NCBI GenBank assembly: GCA_963924555.1
Contig: OZ004595.1
Location: 1,798,001-1,862,000, forward strand
DNA length: 64,000 bases
DNA from: Crambe crambe
Lineage: Eukaryota > Porifera > Demospongiae > Poecilosclerida > Crambeidae
Reading direction: 5' to 3'
A program made the translations under genes and the position numbers. Below the pieces are notes generated by a model. It worked only from the letters and a program-made list of their open reading frames with translations. It ran no database searches and was not told the DNA's origin. Of the stretch, positions 12,506-26,000 are shown piece after piece (the first letter of the stretch is position 1; each line of letters opens with the position of its first letter).

Positions 12506-15500
12506 CCATGTGTGGCAGTGCAGATTAGAGATACTTTCTCTTACACTTATTTAAATTACTTTACATCATTCAGCAAGCAAGCGGAACAAGCTAATTATTA
12601 TTATTATTTGAAAAAACTACGTAAGATTTCTCTAGACTAGTAGCTTTAGTAGCAGGTAATGATCCCAAAACAAAGTAAAATAAAACAAAACAAAACAATA
12701 AATTGTTATAGCTAGCTAATTTGGCATCATCTCTACAAAAAATTACCTTGAACTAGTTCATACTATCATAATTGATCTCTTCATTCAAAATAATGTAATG
12801 TGAAGAAGTTAATACAAATTTTTGAAATTGTCCCACCAATCAATTTTCGACTTTGCTGTGGTTTTAGCTAGCTACCTTAGCTACATTATTGGAACAACTG
12901 GCAATAGTTAGCACCTGCAGTTTTGCAAATTTGTATCATCGGTGTCGACCCTTACCAAATATTCAACTGTGTTGGGAAAACAAATGCTACAGGAATCATC
13001 TTTCTGGCTACGTGAGACCATAGACTATAGTCACAACGATGGCGTTTCTGTTTAGTCATACTCTATTTTGGTGCTCCATTCATGCCATTTTAGGCATTCC
13101 TACTCTGGACTTTTATTTGCCTTCAAGAGAACTCCAAAACGTGCTAAGGTTCGAGTGCTTAAACGGTGCAGGTCAGGCTGATTCCAATGCAATATTCAAG
13201 TTTCACAACAGTATGGGTGTACTTTTCAAGGAACGGCTTACAGATGGAAACGAAGAATATCTGACCTACAATATTACAGAAGACTTTGAGGCATTTATTT
13301 TCTGTGTGATAGGAGGAGTGCATTCAGAAACTATCCACTTTACAGGTAATATTAATAGCTGAGGTAATTCTGAAATGAGGTTGCTCTAGTACTTAATTTC
13401 CAACACATTGCTTGTACTTCTGATGAGTCTGGCTATGCATATTCAAAAAAAAAACAACAAAAAAACAATAACACATGACTTATGCTACAATTTAAGGATG
13501 ACAGGTCAAGCATTTCTTTATAAATAAGAGGGACGAGTATATTGTACCCAATGATGACACATGATATCTCAACTGAAGCATATCAATATCTTAGGAAGGG
13601 AAGACAAAATACACATGCAATTCACCCTATTTATATTGAAGCAATTTCAGCTTCATGTAGCTATAGGGATTATTACATTTAAGTCAAATGCATGTGAAAA
13701 TTGTCCTTCCTTCATAAGATATTGATGCTTCAGTTGAGATATCTTACGTATGTCATCATTGCATGGGTACCAAATTTTGTCGCAAATAACAAGTTAGGTG
13801 AGATTAATCATTTGAAATCTGTCAAAATGACACTATATTTTTGGTGAACACGAAAAACTGTTGGGTTATTTCAACAATAATTAGTCGGTATGTTTATCAA
13901 AATAACAATTCTGTTTTTGCAGTGTTGATGTCATTTATATTGGTTCTTGGCTTGTAAGATATTTTGCTTAGTTGGTGGTTGTGCTATCAGCTAGTAATAA
14001 GTACTTATTATTACTAAAATGGTGGCTTATAGAACGAGCTATGTATATAGTGTTGAATTAGTTTGTAATGACATAAGGCAAAGTGGGGCTATTTTGAATG
14101 GTGGGGCTATTCCGAAGGGTCAAATATTTTCAAAACTCCACAAGCTTACGAGCTCTATTTTGAAAGATTTATAGCTAGTAGATTATATCCTCCAACATTG
14201 AGCTCAGTAGTTTCAGAAATATTTGAACCTACGGCATGTAGGATTAAGTTAATCTCTTATTACTAGTCAATACAGACGGCCAAGTTACTGCACAAAAAGA
14301 CAGCTGATATATCTAACAGTAACAGGAAGTGATGCTGCATGAATCACAGGAAGTGCATGTGTACAAATAATAATAGCTAATAACAGTCGCACTACATCCA
14401 TTGGGTAAGAAAAATAGTGCAGCTGCATGGTCTGCATGTATATCGTGTTTTCTTGAAGTGGCATGGTTGCTATAATAAAAATGCCACCAAAGCATAAAAT
14501 TGAAATCTCCAAATAGCTACTGTATAGCTGTGATATACATTTGGGACAATTAATTTTCATAGCTAACAAGTTGTCATCTTTCAGAGCTACAAAATACTGC
14601 TCATTCATTCAACCCTGCATGCCATTCCTTTATTATGCAGTAGCTACACCTTGATGTATTGTACTCTTATCACTAGTAGCTATGCATTTCCATTTCAAAC
14701 TATACCATATGGCACTTAATTTTTGAGAAGCATGCAGTTTTTGCAGGTTTAATGAGTAGCACGAAAGTTAAGCTCCGTGAAACTGAACACTGGGACTAAA
14801 CAAGTCAGAAATCTTCTTAGGTAGCTATTATGTCCAACCAGCTACTGTCATCTTTCATACTTTACTCCTATGCTGTGAAAGGATCTTGAAAATTAACTAA
14901 TCAGTTAAGTCTCTTCCATTCGATGCACACATTTGATATTATGTGACTGACTCTTTTATGTAAGTTTCAGCTGTGTAGAAATAGCTAGATTTCTCTCCGA
15001 TTAAACTGTACTGCACATGGTGTACTCAAGTTGCTCCCCCCTGGTAGGTATCCTTATCTTCATATTTAACTAGACACATACTGTGTAGTCGACTTTTGGA
15101 TTAGCCAACTGAAGGAAGTAACTTTCACGGTTGCATTGCAGGTAAGAGTGCACGCGCATGCGCATTGACCCCCTCAGAACCACACTAACAAGCATCCAGC
15201 CAAAGTAACTGTTCCCATAAGATACTTCATGCATGTAATTCTAAAGATGAAAATATGCATGTATCCAGCTGGCAAGAATCAGAGACACCTAGATTATACC
15301 AATTAGCTAGCTACTTCAGTGTGGTGCATGCAGGTTTGTGAAGAGAAATTTCCCACCCATCTCTGTATACAATAATCATGTCCAAATTTACATATCAGCA
15401 TCATTCAGATCATATAAAATTTTCTAAAATTCAGGCCTTCCTGCTTATGTTTACTTTGACCTTAAAGAATAGTCATGTAAGCAAATTTTCTTCTTTGTGC

Positions 15501-16205
15501 TCATTTGATTGAGTTAGTCTTTCAGGGAAATACAAGCATTGTGGCTGAATAGTTATTATTATGGATGAACTTGTTTTAATTAAAGCACATGTGGATCTAA
15601 TAACAGAGGGTTAGACTATAATAGTCATATTTATTTCAATATAGCTTTCCCAACAGTACCTAATCAAAACATTTCCACTGATGTATTTCGTGAGACATAT
15701 GCAATGCTGATGTGCCCCATACCTCTGCCTTCTGATGTTAGTCTTCACACTATCCATTGGGTACAAATCGTGGATTCAGTTTCAATGCAACTAATGAATG
15801 ATTCCGAATCAAGAAGAGTCATGTTCTCTCCTGATAACAGAACCCTTTCAGTACTGATAATAAATTCTACTGATGATAGGATATTCCAATGTAGGGTGAC
15901 CTTGCGACGCTGCTCCAACTCTCATCTCTGTTCACAATCCTTCCATTTTGTAGGACCTTTTATGGAAACCCGAGTGCTGGGTAAGTTCGTAATAATATAA
16001 TTATTGTAGCAATAATAATTATAGCACATAATTTTGATTCAGAGAGAAGTGCAATAACAGTCCCCCCTTCATCACAGACAGTAACAATTGGTGACACAGC
16101 AATATTTGAGTGCAATGCTAAAGGAAGTAATATTACTATGAGATGGAAATTCAATGGAGTAACTTGTAATCCTGGTAGCTGTGAACACAATGGGATTTTT
16201 GTGTC
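9536..16205 (+). repeat. Second copy of the ~6.7 kb tandem duplication
   Basis: It repeats 2757-9535 in the same order: intron 1 segment, exons 2, 3 and 4 of the A type, then exon 1, intron 1, exon 2 and part of exon 3. The right limit, inside gene C exon 3, is approximate. The last ~50 bp there differ clearly from the first copy, so a different breakpoint or gene conversion is possible. Confidence 0.7.
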
Positions 16206-19200
16206 CATGGCAAGTAATAATTTTATGATCATCACCACCTTGGAGATCAGGACTGGTGAATTTCTTCCTTTCTTAACGAGGAAAAACTACACCATTCAGT
16301 GCATTGTTGAACAAAATCTGGACTCTCCATCACTTAGGAGAGATAATCTAGAAATCACTATCATTTTAACTGTGAATGCTCGACAAGTGACTGAATCAAG
16401 TATAGGTAAGGATTCCCCTTTATTAATTTTTACAGATTCTAGAACAGGTAAATGACTTCAAACAAATGCAGGACAGAGATTGACACATGGAGAATAATAA
16501 TTTGGTGTTTTATAATATATAATTCACCACTATATTATGACATTAGGTACTGCGGGATCTTCAGCAGTTGCTGTTGGAATTGCAGTCCCTCTGAGCATTG
16601 TTATGCTACTGCTAGGACTATGCATCACCATAATATTGACAATCTATTGTATTAAGAAGGAAAAAAATCAAACTTCTGATTCACACTCTCGCACAGACTT
16701 TTACAGTATGATGTGTATAGTTAGTTTTTAATAAACTTAATGTCATTATTTTAATTTACATATTAATAGTGAAAACTACTACTGTTACATCGGGAGGTGG
16801 AAAAAGTGGACCATCTAAGTCACTTGCGAAACACTTTTCTGACTCCAATTTGCTGATACCTAGTCATCATATTCGGCTAGGAAATACCATAGGACAAGGT
16901 TAGTATTACTACCAATATGGTCATAACTAGGGCAATACAGTGTATGCAACATTTGACAGTGAGTGAGCGAGCAAGTAAATAGGCTCCAACTCATTTACTT
17001 TAGGCTTAGCTCAGATATTGCTGTTAGAGGTAGAGTGAGGCATTTTGGAGTGTATAGACCTAGATATCGCTGCACTTGCTCACTGAATAATCTTTCCTCC
17101 ATGGGAAATAGCTAGCAGTATGCAAAATGAGAACAGCTATGTAGATATCCCTCCACCTGTCTTATTTCTGAACAAACAGGCTGTCCAACAGCATGCAGAA
17201 TTAATAACAGAAGAAGAACACATCCTGTTTAATCAGCTAACTATAATAGCTGTCTGGACATAATTTAGTTAAATATGCTATTCGTGGGATCCCTTACTTA
17301 CAAGAGTGCTAGTACACTCTCTGATATCAGAGTACCATACATCTTCTGGGAATGAAATGTTTACCTTACATTACTATATATCATAGGGGAATTTGGATTG
17401 GTGTATCGAAGCTACCTCACAAACTGGCAAGGAAGAACCACAACAGAAATAGTAGCTGTCAAGACATTAAAAAGTAAACAGATACAAGTTATACTTTGAT
17501 TAAAATTTGGGAGAGAAATTATCTAATGATTATGATAAAATTTATTGTAAACATAATATAAACTATTATTATGAACAGGTTTATATTCAGAAAAAAATAT
17601 TGAAGATCTGATAGCAGAAAGTGAAAGGATGAAGAAGTTCAACCACCCAAATATCATGAATTTGATTGGGGTTTGTATTGATGTAGGAGAAAGGCCATGT
17701 ATCGTCATGCCCTTCATGGCAAATGGTAGTCTCCTGGCTTACCTAAAGAAGGAGAGATCCCATCTCACAATAGCAGAAGATGCTGGAGAAGAAATGGTAT
17801 AACAATTATTATCATTATAAAGTGTATTATTTATATTAATTTTTTGCATTCCACAAGATTAAAGATGCCCAGAGAAAACTGCTGTCAATGTGTCTGCAGG
17901 TTGCTAAGGGAATGAGTTATCTTGCTAAACAGAAATTTGTGCATAGAGACTTAGCAGCTCGTAACTGCATGTGAGTTCCTTAGCCAGCTCTTGTAATAAT
18001 GCATTGCCAGAAAATGGGCAGGGGACTCAAATCCAAGCTTATGCAAAACCTTCATTATTGATAATCATAATTCTTCTCAGTTATATATTTATTGAGTGTA
18101 TATTATGCATTCACTATTGTAGCTATACTCCCTGACCAAAACATAGTCTTCTCTATAATTCTTATTCATGTGTATAGTTGCTAGTAATACTCAGTACCAA
18201 GACACAGTGCTGAGGTTATATGTATGTGGTATGTCTTTGAGTTCAAAGTTCAAAACACATGCATGCACATGAAACATCACATCATCACAAATCAAGTCCC
18301 TCAGCTTTCAGACACACATAACTCGCAGGGTTACAAGTTCTAATGTGCAGAACATAAGACACTAGTATGAGTGCGTAATGACTAGAACATAGCCAACCAA
18401 AACTTAGCTACTTCTAGCTAACCTAGCTTGCCCTTCTCAGCAATTCTTTGTCTAAGAAGCCAGAAAGTAGCTAAGCTATGAACAGCAAAATACAGGCCAA
18501 ATCGTGCCAGCTGCGACTGAACTGTGGTAATTTCAAGCATGCTCACCCTTTACCGACATCAATTGTTGAAAGAGTAGTAAAATTGTATGGTATGGGTGTG
18601 GTTTGGAGATGCATAAGTCATACAATGGCTGTTGAGAAGTTTTCATGTCCATACACTAGCTCCCTTGATGTTTGGCATCCATTGCATGCTAGCCTTGATT
18701 ATATCTTCTCTAAGTGTTCTTGACTGGACATGGTGATGATAACATACCGAGACATTCTAGTCTAACTTGTTAATACTTTAATAACAGGATTGATGAGCAG
18801 TTTCTGATCAAGGTGGGAGATTTTGGCCTCACTGAAGAAATATACAATTCTAATTACTTCCGACAGGGAGAAGAGGCTTCAGTGAAACTTCCGATCAAGT
18901 GGATGGCCTTGGAGAGTCTTCTTGATGGAATATTCTCTGAGAAATCAGATATAGTGAGTAAAATTCCAACAGAATTTTTTCAGGCAGCTGGCCATATGGC
19001 CAACCACTTCAGTTTGGTTGGCCATCTGGCAAAGTTTGGTGGTCATAAAGCAAAAGCAATAATTTAACAATCAGAAACTGGGCATTACTCCCCATGCGTA
19101 GCTAAATAATTATGTGGCTTTCACTTTATTACTGCAAGAATGGTTGTAAATTGCAATACACAATTAGCTATGTACCTTATATAACTCTATATTCTGATAG

Positions 19201-20760
19201 TGAAAGTGTGTACTACATAACTAAGGAACGCAAACAGAGGTATAAATTGTAGTTTACAGGGAGCATTCCCTTGGTACAAAGTACACACTTTGTTTTTGCA
19301 GTCTATATGTAGCAGGTATCCATGCATAACCCTATACTTGTCAGGCCAGTTATTTCTACTATTGATTCGCCCAAAAGGCCAAAATTTTTTTGGCTATTTG
19401 GCATGTTAAATGGCCAAGGGCCAACAGTTATTTTTAACTCTGAAAGATCACCATGTAGCTATGGTTGGTTATACTGTTCATGTCCATGCATGACAGTATC
19501 ATCATTTTGGGCAGAGGAATCACTGAGGCACAGGTGCCCTTAAAATCTTGAAGTGCTTCCCCCCCCCCCCCTTCAAAAAAAAAAAAGTGCGGTATAATGA
19601 GGTCAATCCATATCTGACAGCTGTGATGGCTGTGTGAAGACTGAGTGTACGATCTGACAGCATGTGACAGCTGTTCCATGTTTAACAAAAGGGACAACAG
19701 CTGTGATAACCTATACCTATGCGTCATGACAGAATAGTATACATATATATATATATTTAAGCCTACTTGTGGTTCAGATCAAAGTACCATACACCATACT
19801 GCAGACTTGTTGTTTACATATAGGCTGAGCCAACAAGGGAGGAGCGAGTTAGGGCAATATGCATTTCCATTGTAGGCTAAACCATGCCTCGCCCTTATGC
19901 TGTACAGGATATATTGCCTTCGCCCTTGGGGATCAGGCAATATATCCTGTAAAGCCCTCGTAGGCATGATTTACATAATTATTATATAATGTTCATAGTA
20001 GCTGTCCATTAATTATTTTCACCATCATTTTATTTCAGTGGTCTTTTGGAGTTACTTGCTGGGAAATATTCAGCCTTGGTCACACTCCTTACCCTGCCAC
20101 TGATCCATTTTCTCTGATCACATTTCTCCAAAATGGAGGGAGACTGGAGAAACCTGTTAATGCTGGTTGCACTGATCCAGTGTGAGTATTTTACAAGAGA
20201 GACTATAATGGGGACAATCCATTTGGCTTTTGTAGCTAGCTAGAGGTCAATTACATGCAGTCCCATCTCAGAGTTCACCAGCTAGCTGGTACCAGGTCTG
20301 AGAGGGGGGGGGGCTGATTCAGACATCCGTTTTCTCAGAGAATATAATCTTGGCCCACATGAGTGCATGAGCCAAGATTATGAAATTGATGGGTGTGGTT
20401 TCTTGGTGCACCTGCAGACAATGCCAAGAAGTAGTTTGATGGGTGCTTGAGAGGCATAATATATATAGAGGGATCGAATTGAGAGAAATTAATAGGTTTC
20501 AGTGTTATATAATTATGCATTTTAGCTGTGTAATCACAAATGTAGTGTGTCGTTTAAGGCTTATAAAATAGCTATATCTTTTATTCTGCATGTATAATAT
20601 TATTATATGCAGGTATATTTTGATTTCTCAGTGCTGGAATGAATCACCAGAAAAAAGACCAGATTTTGAAGGCTTAGTACATAAAATTGACTCACTATTG
20701 GAAAAAGTGGCTGGATATCTCGAGTTTGCAGCATTTTCTCAGACTGGTAAAGTCACATGA
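13039..20760 (+). CDS. Gene C: Ig-domain receptor tyrosine kinase
   Basis: Eleven exons agree in phase: 13039-13345, 15645-15980, 16043-16405, 16547-16705, 16770-16898, 17387-17473, 17579-17796, 17858-17970, 18788-18953, 20039-20181 and 20613-20760. The total is 722 aa. Exons 1-3 give a signal peptide and three Ig-like units. Exon 4 holds the transmembrane helix ([20 protein letters not shown]). Exon 5 is the juxtamembrane region. Exons 5-11 encode a tyrosine kinase: glycine loop IGQGEFGLVY, VAVK lysine, alpha-[15 protein letters not shown], catalytic [11 protein letters not shown], activation loop with [19 protein letters not shown], and a C-lobe ending in SPEKRPDF. All catalytic residues are present, so it should be an active plasma-membrane kinase. 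The tail is very short ([14 protein letters not shown]). Ligand and family are unknown. Its ectodomain exons are shared with the kinase-less genes A and B. Confidence 0.9.
14070..14240. mobile_element. Half copy of the palindromic MITE (intron 1 of gene C)
   Basis: This matches the copy at 7307-7460, and keeps a short AATATTTG block lost there. It was carried by the tandem duplication rather than inserted separately. Confidence 0.5.
16927..17100. repeat. Dispersed repeat in RTK intron 5
   Basis: It contains GGGCAATACAGTG, GAGTGAGCGAGCAAGTA and GGCATTTTGGAGTGTA, in the same order as in the stretch 36737-37310. No coding sequence or clear termini are visible. Confidence 0.4.
18954..20038 (+). 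other. Long RTK intron with low-complexity tracts and an imperfect palindrome
   Basis: This 1.1 kb intron splits the kinase domain before the WSFG exon. It contains a C11/A12 homopolymer pair near 19560-19587, a short TA repeat near 19740-19755 and an imperfect palindrome at about 19880-19975 centred on ACAGGATATATTGCC / GGCAATATATCCTGT. No exon was found in it. Confidence 0.5.
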
Positions 20761-20789
20761 CTTCATGCAGTCATGCATAGAGTGGAGGA

Positions 20790-20795
20790 AATAAA
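20790..20795 (+). terminator. Polyadenylation signal of the RTK gene
   Basis: AATAAA lies 30 bp after the TGA stop at 20758-20760, a suitable position for 3'-end processing. Confidence 0.5.
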
Positions 20796-21399
20796 CCCGT
20801 CATTTAACTTATGCTTTCCACTATTCTGTGTCACTTATGCACGCATATGTAGCTATTAGCATAACAATATCTTGTACTTTAACATGAATATTATTATAAT
20901 AAGCATAATAGATAGCAGAGCACCTCCAGTACATGACCAATTATAATCTGTATAGGCTTGCATTTGTTAGCTATATTGTCTTTCTGATGCCTTTTGATTT
21001 TTGCAAGTGTAGTCTTCTACATAAATGAATGAGAAGCCTCCAATACTCACCCAGTGATCAATGACATGATCAGTCTTAAAATTTTGTCGGCGTAGCAATA
21101 ATTTATGCGCATGCGCAGACATGTAATCATCACATGTCACATGACCAATCAAATTATATTATACATTTTATGCAGGACTTCATTTGTTCAGTCCAAATGT
21201 GCATAGCATAAACCTTATCATTATGGTGGTAATATACATATGCTGGACTATATTATACAGTATACTATATATATATTATGCATAGATACTACTCTAAATA
21301 CATTGCAGTATAACATTCAAAAATATAAACTGTATAAACATCCATTACTGCACAGCTCTCAGTGACGTACGTGTAACATAAATATCGCAATTTTCCATT

Positions 21400-21600
21400 T
21401 TGACCAATTAGTGTGGGGCTTCGCTCGCTCGCCAATTAATAATTTTGTGGACGGTGTGGTAGTACTCAACAATCGTACCTATATACTTAGCTGAGGTGTG
21501 TTTGTAACGCCAAGGGATCGAAGCAGACCTTACGATTCTCGAATCTCGAGCTTGGGCGGGTAAGACCTGTAGCTAACTAGCTATTTTTGTATAAAGGTTC
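21400..21600. repeat. Dispersed repeat, copy 1
   Basis: From about 21460 to 21590 the sequence matches 63614-63752: TAGTACTCAACAATCGTACC, GAGGTGTGTTTGTAACGCCA and GTAAGACCTGTAGCTAACTA recur in the same order and orientation. The rest of 20761-23096 holds no gene I can support. Confidence 0.55.
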
Positions 21601-22074
21601 TATGATTTGTAGCTGAGAGTTTTTCACTGAGCTATAAATTTAGACTGGCCCAGTGGAACCTTAGAGTTGCCAACACTAGACCATTAGCTATACCTATGTA
21701 AACCCAACTTTCACTCTCTTCTATTTTATTTCATGGCTGTTCACTCAGACCATCAGTAGTAACCCTCACCTGCTCATTTGTCGCCATTGCTATACTGTAA
21801 AGCATTACATATTTTAAAAAATTATAGAACTCAGTATTATAATTTGGTAGTAACAAGCAAACATAACGGCATATACACACATTTTTGGTATCAATCATGA
21901 CTGTACTGCTTAGTGTTGCAGCAGTGGAAGTCCTTCTACACTACTAGACTAGTGAGAATCACTTACTTTCATGGTTTTGAATCCACCTGTGACTCACCAT
22001 AATTAGGTTTTGGCATTTATTTTACTCTAGACTAGTAATACAGTCACTTTCAAGGCTTTGATTTAGCAATTCCA

Positions 22075-22077
<3 letters not shown>

Positions 22078-22106
<29 letters not shown>
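22078..22106. repeat. Poly-T tract
   Basis: About 28 consecutive T residues, possibly the A-tail of an old minus-strand retroposed sequence, though no source is recognisable. Confidence 0.6.
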
Positions 22107-22108
<2 letters not shown>

Positions 22109-22444
22109 AGCCTGGGGAGCTTGCATGCAGCATAGTTAACCAGTTACTACAGGGCTGACTCTAGAAATTCATAAGGGGAGTTCTTTTCTGAGCAGACCCA
22201 TACCACACTCTTTCCCCACCCACAGCCACACCCATATTGTGTCAATAGCATTGGTAATGTACATGTTATCACTTGTTATCACTTCAGTTGTTATTGAACC
22301 ATAGCTAAGGGTTATTCTAAAGGGGTCCTTCTTCTGAGTGGCAGCCTGGATCTGCCACTGCATCACCAGTATGGAATTGGTAACTACAGATAACTTTCCA
22401 TAATCCTTCAGTACCAGAAAGTGAAAAAATATTACTGGATAGCC

Positions 22445-22567
22445 CACACTGTAAAAATGAAAGTGTGCACTGCACACTAAATTGTCCCAATACACACACC
22501 AAAAACAAAACAGTGTGTGTATTGGGACAATTTAGTGTGCAGTACACACTTTCATTTTTACAGTGTG
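22445..22567. mobile_element. Near-perfect hairpin element (MITE-like)
   Basis: Two 55-bp arms are reverse complements with one mismatch and are separated by a 13-bp loop. The ends read CACACTGTAAAAATGAAAGT. It has no coding capacity. The near-perfect arms suggest recent origin or arm-to-arm correction. Confidence 0.65.
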
Positions 22568-22797
22568 CAGTTAACTAATACTTTTATCTCTTTTAACCCT
22601 GGAATTATGATTGTGAGAATTACCAAATAGCTAGCTAGCTATCATTTACCAAGCCCAGGGGTCTATTAATGACTCCTAAGATAAAGTTGTGCCTCTCTGA
22701 TCATTGGTCATCCACTTTATGAGGTATTAAGGAATATGCATTCACAAAATGCACCAAAATAATACAGTTTACCACCGAATGTATACTTAAATCAATG

Positions 22798-22846
22798 GCC
22801 ATGTACAAAAACATCACAATGACATGTACAAAAACATCACAATGAC
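22798..22846. repeat. Two-copy direct repeat of about 24 bp
   Basis: ATGTACAAAAACATCACAAT occurs twice in immediate succession. No function is apparent. Confidence 0.6.
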
Positions 22847-23096
22847 ATCAATTGGCAATGTAATAATGATGTCAGTCAATTGGCATATATATAGTAAGTA
22901 ATGTGTATACTTAATGACGTGGTCAGTTGGTATAAGGAATGTTCTTTGATATTCATAGGCTACATAAGAGCTAAGTATATAAATTCAAATTCCCAGATCC
23001 CAAATTGACCTTTACCACTGCATGTAGCAGCTGGGCTTTATTGCTGCCTCATACTAAGAGCTTGATTGCTTTTTTACAGTGTTGGCGCTAGGCTTA

Positions 23097-26000
23097 GGCC
23101 ACTACAAATTGTACTTTAGTTTCCCGTCCTGTAAAGCCCCACAAATACAGGCGGGCGGGAGGCAAAATCCATTATTCCAATATTCAATTACCATTACATA
23201 AACAGGATGTCTGAGTTTTTTTTTAATTGCATAAAATTGCATTCCAAAGGTATATAAATATACAAAAAACAAAAAAAAAAAAAGGTCAACTAGTTCTTTC
23301 TTGGGATTCTGGGCTTGGAACAGTTAGAACACTGAGGATAATATTCCTGTGACTCTTCAGATTCTGGCATTTCTTCCGAGCAATGGATGCAGATGTCTTG
23401 GAGGTTTGCTGAATAATACAGTTTTTCAACTGGTTCAGTGCACTGCAGTTTCTTGACGTACACAACATCCTTCAGGTCAGGTGGAATATCTGCATCCTGT
23501 AGCTCTGATCCACACGAGAATGATAACCCATCCAGCACTCTCTCCATGGCTTGCTTCTCTGATGAAGTGAGCTTGCGTCTAGCATAAACCAGCCTCCACA
23601 TAGAACACTCTTCACATAACAGCATCATGCTTGCATTTTTTACATGTTGAACACTGGGGTAAAATGGTAGACATTTTTCTTTCTGGGTGAGCTTGTGGAG
23701 AGAAGGTCGATGCTGTTCTGATGTTTCCTTTCTAGCAACATCAGAAAAAGGTTTGTAGTGGCCATCAGATGCTGGCATAGGATCAGGCATGTGTACAAGC
23801 TTCTGGAATACGGATTCCGGGAGTTGGGGAGGCTTGCAGATCTGGCAGGTAAGATTACCACACTTTTTGATCTCAAAGAAATAGTGTCGTTCCCTGCAAC
23901 AGTGCTCAAAAAAATCTGACAATCTTGGGGTCAGGGACTTGACCGACAACTTCTCTTTGTGACTTAGCTCGAATGTGCTGTCATATGTAGTAACACAAAT
24001 TGTCTATGTCACTTGATAGGGCAGCTGTAGACACCACAAAGGGCTCACCTTTGAGTTGTAGTCTCTGTGTAATCCTTGAAAGAAGGATTTTTACAGGAGC
24101 TATTGAGTCAGCAACAGACTCTTTGAAGGCTGGAGTTGCTTCTGCCTGCTTCCGCAACTGAGAGTTATTATTACACTTCTTAATCTCTTTCTCCATAGCA
24201 TCATCCAGTTTAGTACGTGCCAGGCCTACTGATTGTAGACCTAAATTTAGGATGGACATGATCCTTTCTGCTGGATTGCGAAAAGAGTGATAAGGGGCAG
24301 TACGAGTTGCACACAAGTAATCCAAATTCAGTTTCAAGAAGAGAGCAGCGAGAGCCAATTTCACACTCATGTAAGTGACCCTATGATCAGGGCCACCATC
24401 GGAATACAGTGGGTTAGACTTGGCTTTCTCTTGTAACATGTTACACAGTTCAGTAGAATGCTGTACAGGCGATGAAGGCTCAAAAGCTCCCTCTTTGTAT
24501 AAAACGTGAACCTTTCCTGTATACCAAGAACCACTTAACTCACTTGGGATTTCGTTCATGAGTGCAACTGAAGGGATTAGACTAAATCGAGTGAAGTCGT
24601 GATCGGCCACATGGAACGGAGAGCTTCTGTTCACCCAAACTTGTCTTCCTCGCTCAGCAGCTGCAACTGGATTATCTGGCTCGCCCACCTTTACTCTATG
24701 TTTGTCATCCACACATACCAACATGGCATGATCACAGACAAGCAATGCATATTCACGTACATAACGAAATATGCACACAGCATAATGAGCATCTTTGTGC
24801 TCCTTTCTCCACTGGCACTGTTGTACCATCTTTCTGACTTGCAGCATACTGGTGTAATTAGAAGCAGTACGAGAATTTCGATGAGAAGGGATGAATTGTA
24901 GTCTTATGAGTTCGTCACAAGGTATGAGAGTGTCAGGAGGGCACCTCTCCTGAACTTGATTTCTGAAGTCACGAATTGAAATAGCCTTTGCTAGATGTAC
25001 TACGTCTGAATGCCGCCTGTCATCCACTGCTGTGCCGACATCTTCTTCAAGAAAGGCTTTAGCCTTCTCCCAAAACATGCTAAACTTTGAAGGTCTCCCA
25101 GCATGCACTTCCCGGAGATCATATGTCACATCAGGCTCCTCTAGTTCAAAGAACATCTTCACACGCCCATCAATTTCAGCTTCTGTAAGGTTAGCTGGAG
25201 CTGACGCATCACCAGTGAGATCCTTATAAGTGCCGTAACACTGACTTTCTGACTGTCGGCGTGATGAGTCCAAACTTCTCAAAAGCTGTTTTTCTCATAG
25301 CCCTTGAGTGGAAAAGAGGAACCTTCGCCTTCAGATCTTCAATTATGGGCTGGCATGTTTGAAGAGCAGTGGAGATGTCAGTGGCTGAAGTATGCCAAGC
25401 CCAATGGAGATTGATTAAATTACTACCAGGTGCATATGTTAGAAGAACAATGGGGATATCCAGTCCCTTTTTAAGGCTTTCTAACCTATCAAATCTGCGG
25501 CGTCTATCAGAAGGTAGAAACTCTTGAAGGTCAACTGGTATATCTGAATCAGCATCACTAATAGCGGAGCTAATTTGTGCAAGGTCAGAGGACGGCGAAT
25601 GACGAGGAGCAATGTAAAGTACAGACACGGAGTTTCCAACACTGCGAACAGGCTGCTGTGAGGAGTGTATCAATGACATGGCTACTCTTTTTGAAGACAA
25701 CATAACAGCATACTTAGCCAATGATTTAGCTAGGAGCTCAACTTCTGACTTGAACTTCACCCAAGTGCCCGAATTCCAGAATACACATTGCAGATTGCCA
25801 AAAAGACGCTGAGAGTGTGAACGTAGAGTTTATGCACACAAACCCCCCACTTTTCGCTTTCGATGCTTGGACAAGTCTGGTCGATTATAGCCTGAAAATT
25901 GATGAAAGACAAGAGGAATTGCACAACTTCGTTCTGCTAATGTGCTGTAGTGGCCATCAATGTACCATAGTACATCACAAAGTGTACGCACGTGTTCGAT

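Noticed and set aside
21460-21590. Possible tRNA-derived SINE, from a TTCGA core in the repeat shared with 63614
   Set aside because: The Pol III A and B boxes are not convincing, and no A-rich tail or target duplication is visible. I report it only as a dispersed repeat.
24599-24901. Plus-strand ORF opposite the transposase
   Set aside because: It is the antisense shadow of the conserved transposase core (VDDKHRVKVGEP region).
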